Positions 61,489-64,000 of a stretch of DNA of 64,000 bases are shown here, piece by piece (within the stretch, counting starts at the first letter, position 1; every line of letters begins with the position of its first letter). Under the pieces are notes generated by a model. The model had not been told where the DNA came from and ran no database searches. It saw nothing but the letters and a program-made list of their open reading frames with translations. Position numbers and translations under genes: made by a program. Source of the DNA: CAVPTL01 sp963708725 (lineage in GTDB: Bacteria > Actinomycetota > Thermoleophilia > Gaiellales > JAICJC01). The stretch spans positions 1-64,000 of the forward strand of contig CAVPTL010000013.1 of NCBI GenBank assembly GCA_963708725.1, given 5' to 3'.

Positions 61489-63690
61489 ATGGTGAGCCGG
61501 ACCGACACCCCCGGGCTGTCGCTAGACGGCCTCAATCCAGAGCAGCGCGAGGCCGTCCTGCATACCGAGGGGCCGCTCCTGATCATCGCGGGGGCCGGCT
61601 CGGGCAAGACCCGCGTCCTGACTCACCGAGTTGCCCACCTGATCGATCAGGAGCTGGCCGACTCGACTCAGATCCTTGCGATCACGTTCACCAACCGAGC
61701 GGCGTCGGAGATGAAAGAGCGCGTCCAGGAGCTGGTCGGCGGGCACATCGCGGCGCGCATGTGGGTGATGACGTTTCACTCGGCCTGCGGGCGAATGCTC
61801 CGCGCCGACGCTGCCCGTCTGGGCTACCGGTCGACGTTCACGATCTACGACGGTCCCGATCAGATCCGGCTGACCAAGAATTGCATCGAAGAGCTCGATC
61901 TCGATCCCAAGCGGTTCGCGCCCCGTGCCGTGCACGGCGCGATTTCAAAGGCGAAGGATCAGCTGCTGACCGCCGCGGCCTACGGCGATCAGATCGGATC
62001 GTTCTTCGAGCAGACCGTGGCGAATGTCTATGAGCTGTACGAACGGCGTCTGTACGAGGCCAACGCGATGGACTTCGACGACCTGATCATGAAGACCGTG
62101 ATGCTGCTCGAGGGCGTCCCCGAGGCGCGAGAGAAATGGCAGAACGCGTTTCGGTATGTGATGGTCGACGAGTATCAGGACACCAACCACGCCCAGTTCA
62201 AGCTTGTATCGATCCTGGCGGCGGAGCATGGCAACATCGCCGTTGTCGGCGATCAGGATCAGTCGATCTACGCGTTTCGTGGGGCCGACATCCGAAACAT
62301 CGCCGAGTTCGAGCACGATTTCCCCAACGCTCGCGTGATTGCGCTGGAGCAGAACTACCGCTCGACCCAGACGATCCTCGACGCCGCCAACGCGGTGATC
62401 GCCCACAACACCGAGCGCCAGCCCAAGCGGTTGTGGTCGGATCTGGGCGAGGGGGATGCGGTGCAGGTGGTCGAGGCCGAGGACGAGCACGCCGAGGCTC
62501 GCTACGTCGCATCCGAGATCGGACGGTTGATGGAGGAGGGCTCGAGCGCGTCTGACGTCGCGGTGTTCTACCGCATGAACGCCCAGTCGCGAGTGCTCGA
62601 GGATCTGCTCGTTCGCCAGTCGGTCGACTATCGCGTGATCGGCGGCCCGCGCTTCTACGAGCGGGCCGAGATCAAGGACGCGATCGCCTACCTCCAGCTG
62701 CTCGAGAACCCGGCCGACGAGGTGTCGCTGCGGCGAATCATCAACCAGCCTCGGCGGGGCATCGGGTCAACATCGCTCGACCGGCTGTCGGCCCATGCCC
62801 GGATGCTCGGCCTGACGCTGTGGGAGGCCATCGAGCGCGTCGAGGACAGCCAGTTGCCGGCGGCTGCGACCAGCCGCTTCGCGGAGTTCCGGGCGTTGAT
62901 CCAGGAGCTCCAGATCGCAACCAGCGACCTCGGTGTGGCCGCGCTGCTCGAAAAGACGCTCGCCGAGAGCGGCTACATGGAGATGCTGGAAGCCGACCGT
63001 ACCATCGAGGCCCAGGGCCGGATGGAGAACCTCCAGGAGCTGGTCGGCGTCGCGCTGGAGTACGAGGATCGCGGTGAGGAAGAGAGTTCGCTGGCGACGT
63101 TTCTGCAGGAGATCTCGCTCGTCTCCGACCAGGACGCCTTGCAGGAAGAGCGCAGTGCGGTCACGCTGATGACGCTGCACAACGCCAAGGGGCTCGAGTT
63201 TCCGATCGTGTTCATGATCGGCCTGGAAGAGGGACTCTTTCCCCACCAGCGCTCACTCGAGGAGCGAAATGAAGAGGAGGAGCGCCGCCTTTGCTACGTC
63301 GGTATGACCCGGGCACGCGAACGGCTGACGCTCACCTACGCTCGCGGGCGCACGATCTTCGGCGCACGCTCCTACAACCTGCCGTCACGATTCTTGAGCG
63401 AGCTGCCCTCCGATCGAATCGAGTGGCACCGCCAGGCCCAGACAGCGTGGTCATCGCCGCGCTCCGGTGGTGGCGGGTCGTCGTACGGGTCGCGCACCGT
63501 TTCGCCGTCCACACGTGGGCCCGACCAGCCGGTACCCGCGCTGGCTTTAGGTGATGAAGTCCGGCACGAGAGCCTGGGTGAGGGGATCGTGACCGGTCTG
63601 GATCGCGACGGCGTGGTGGTTGTGCGGTTTCGCGAAGACCGCTCCGAGCGCCGCCTGATGCTGGGCTACGCCCCGCTCGTCAAGATGTAA
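61489..63690 (+). CDS. pcrA: ATP-dependent DNA helicase, UvrD/PcrA type
   Basis: A 733-residue SF1A 3'-5' helicase of repair and replication. LLIIAGAGSGKTRVLTHRVAHL is motif I, AITFTNRAASEM motif Ia, MVDEYQDTNHAQFKL motif II, VVGDQDQSIYAFRGAD motif III and LEQNYRSTQTIL motif IV. VTLMTLHNAKGLEFPIVFMIGLEEGLFPH is motif V and LCYVGMTRARERLTL motif VI. The C-terminal linker and Tudor-like domain (LALGDEVRHESLGEG) are present. ATG 61489 is used; GTG 61492 lies 6 nt after TACACT and may be the leaderless start. It overlaps the next gene by 11 bp. Confidence 0.96.
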   Translation: MVSRTDTPGLSLDGLNPEQREAVLHTEGPLLIIAGAGSGKTRVLTHRVAHLIDQELADSTQILAITFTNRAASEMKERVQELVGGHIAARMWVMTFHSACGRMLRADAARLGYRSTFTIYDGPDQIRLTKNCIEELDLDPKRFAPRAVHGAISKAKDQLLTAAAYGDQIGSFFEQTVANVYELYERRLYEANAMDFDDLIMKTVMLLEGVPEAREKWQNAFRYVMVDEYQDTNHAQFKLVSILAAEHGNIAVVGDQDQSIYAFRGADIRNIAEFEHDFPNARVIALEQNYRSTQTILDAANAVIAHNTERQPKRLWSDLGEGDAVQVVEAEDEHAEARYVASEIGRLMEEGSSASDVAVFYRMNAQSRVLEDLLVRQSVDYRVIGGPRFYERAEIKDAIAYLQLLENPADEVSLRRIINQPRRGIGSTSLDRLSAHARMLGLTLWEAIERVEDSQLPAAATSRFAEFRALIQELQIATSDLGVAALLEKTLAESGYMEMLEADRTIEAQGRMENLQELVGVALEYEDRGEEESSLATFLQEISLVSDQDALQEERSAVTLMTLHNAKGLEFPIVFMIGLEEGLFPHQRSLEERNEEEERRLCYVGMTRARERLTLTYARGRTIFGARSYNLPSRFLSELPSDRIEWHRQAQTAWSSPRSGGGGSSYGSRTVSPSTRGPDQPVPALALGDEVRHESLGEGIVTGLDRDGVVVVRFREDRSERRLMLGYAPLVKM

Positions 63691-64000
63691 TCGCCTGGGC
63701 GTGGGCGACGATTCGCCGGCACAGACTCGGCACTTCTCGGGGATCGTCGGTGTACTGCGAGGGTTTGAAGCAGATCGCGGTGAATCCGGCCTCGACCTGA
63801 TCGGCCATCGACTCCATCGCCCGATCGAGATCGGCGACGCTGCGATCGTCGGGGAACTCGCCGCGGATACCGCCGATCATCTCGAGCTCGGACGGGTCGC
63901 GGCCGGCGGCGGTCATCGCGGCCGCCAGCCGGGCCATCTCCTCGGGGGTGGGTCGCCCCAGCGGGTGAAAGCCGCTGCCGTGCTCGACCAGGCGCCGGAG
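63680..64000 (-). CDS. F420-type LLM oxidoreductase, C-terminal part (runs off window)
   Basis: The minus strand is open from the window edge to TGA at 63680-63682. The 106 residues visible, with HGSGFHPLGRPTPEEMARLAAAM, AAGRDPSELEMIGGIRG, and MADQVEAGFTAICFKPSQYTD, are the C-terminal section of an LLM-class luciferase-like F420 enzyme. The N-terminal two-thirds lie outside. It converges on pcrA with an 11 bp overlap. It is a second F420 enzyme in the window, not a close copy of the one at 19128. Confidence 0.8.
   Translation of the reverse strand, partial: LRRLVEHGSGFHPLGRPTPEEMARLAAAMTAAGRDPSELEMIGGIRGEFPDDRSVADLDRAMESMADQVEAGFTAICFKPSQYTDDPREVPSLCRRIVAHAQAITS

Overview
The window is a gene-dense, high-GC bacterial chromosome segment, almost certainly from an actinobacterium. 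By inference it belongs to the Thermoleophilia (Solirubrobacterales or Gaiellales-like). Supporting points are: two F420-type luciferase-like oxidoreductases; an alpha-type glutamine synthetase without an adenylylation loop; a K+-independent H+-pyrophosphatase; a mycobacterial-type SOS box; many GTG/TTG starts; very short or overlapping gene junctions; and frequent TANNNT -10 boxes 6-10 nt before start codons, which suggests leaderless mRNAs.

Layout. (1) 1-3957 looks accessory and, by eye, has lower GC: a frameshifted 6-TM K+ channel, a small conserved hypothetical, an HNH nuclease, a membrane-anchored coiled-coil protein, a second frameshifted membrane protein, and the N-terminal stub of a methyltransferase. 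It ends at the 3' side of a tRNA-Leu(CAA). (2) 4048-12297: carboxylate-amine ligase (GCS2), glutamine synthetase, ACT-malic enzyme, polA, a zinc-ribbon protein and a GHL15-like lipoprotein. (3) 12336-23357: information-processing block of ribosomal protein S1, coaE, a lytic transglycosylase, uvrB, a PilZ/PH divergent pair, an F420 oxidoreductase, uvrA (with an SOS box) and a Nudix gene. (4) 23380-37721: metabolic and peripheral genes. These include an enoyl-CoA hydratase, an orphan Dam-type methylase coupled to a GNAT gene, a cysteine dioxygenase-sulfite oxidase pair facing an EamA exporter, SDR, MFS, Pr6Pr and hydrolase genes, and two related perfect palindromes around a 39-codon membrane ORF. 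(5) 37751-40076: the coupled pantothenate cluster DUF2520-panC-panB. (6) 40118-44511: fmdB, family-4 UDG, tsaE-tsaB-rimI-tsaD-glutaredoxin-rex. (7) 44559-48996: histidine kinase, stand-alone receiver, a second GCS2 ligase, a DUF1844-like protein and MTA phosphorylase. (8) 49064-59588: H+-PPase, two APC-USP permeases separated by a tiny 2-TM gene, hom, two TrkA proteins, thrC and thrB. (9) 59723-64000: a secreted Ig-like protein, a hairpin, the pcrA/uvrD helicase and the end of another F420 oxidoreductase.

How the genes work together. The T6A-tRNA modification genes form one coupled chain with rimI and the redox regulator Rex. hom, thrC and thrB make threonine from aspartate semialdehyde. panB and panC, with a Rossmann-DUF2520 protein, make pantothenate, and coaE finishes CoA. 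uvrA, uvrB, pcrA, polA and UDG are repair genes. CDO and sulfite oxidase can bracket a cysteine-to-sulfate route.

A quality caveat runs through the window. At least five genes, including rpsA and uvrA, carry a 1-2 nt frame break while both halves remain well conserved. These are more likely assembly or sequencing indels than true pseudogenes, though the AG-repeat case at about 3100 could be real.
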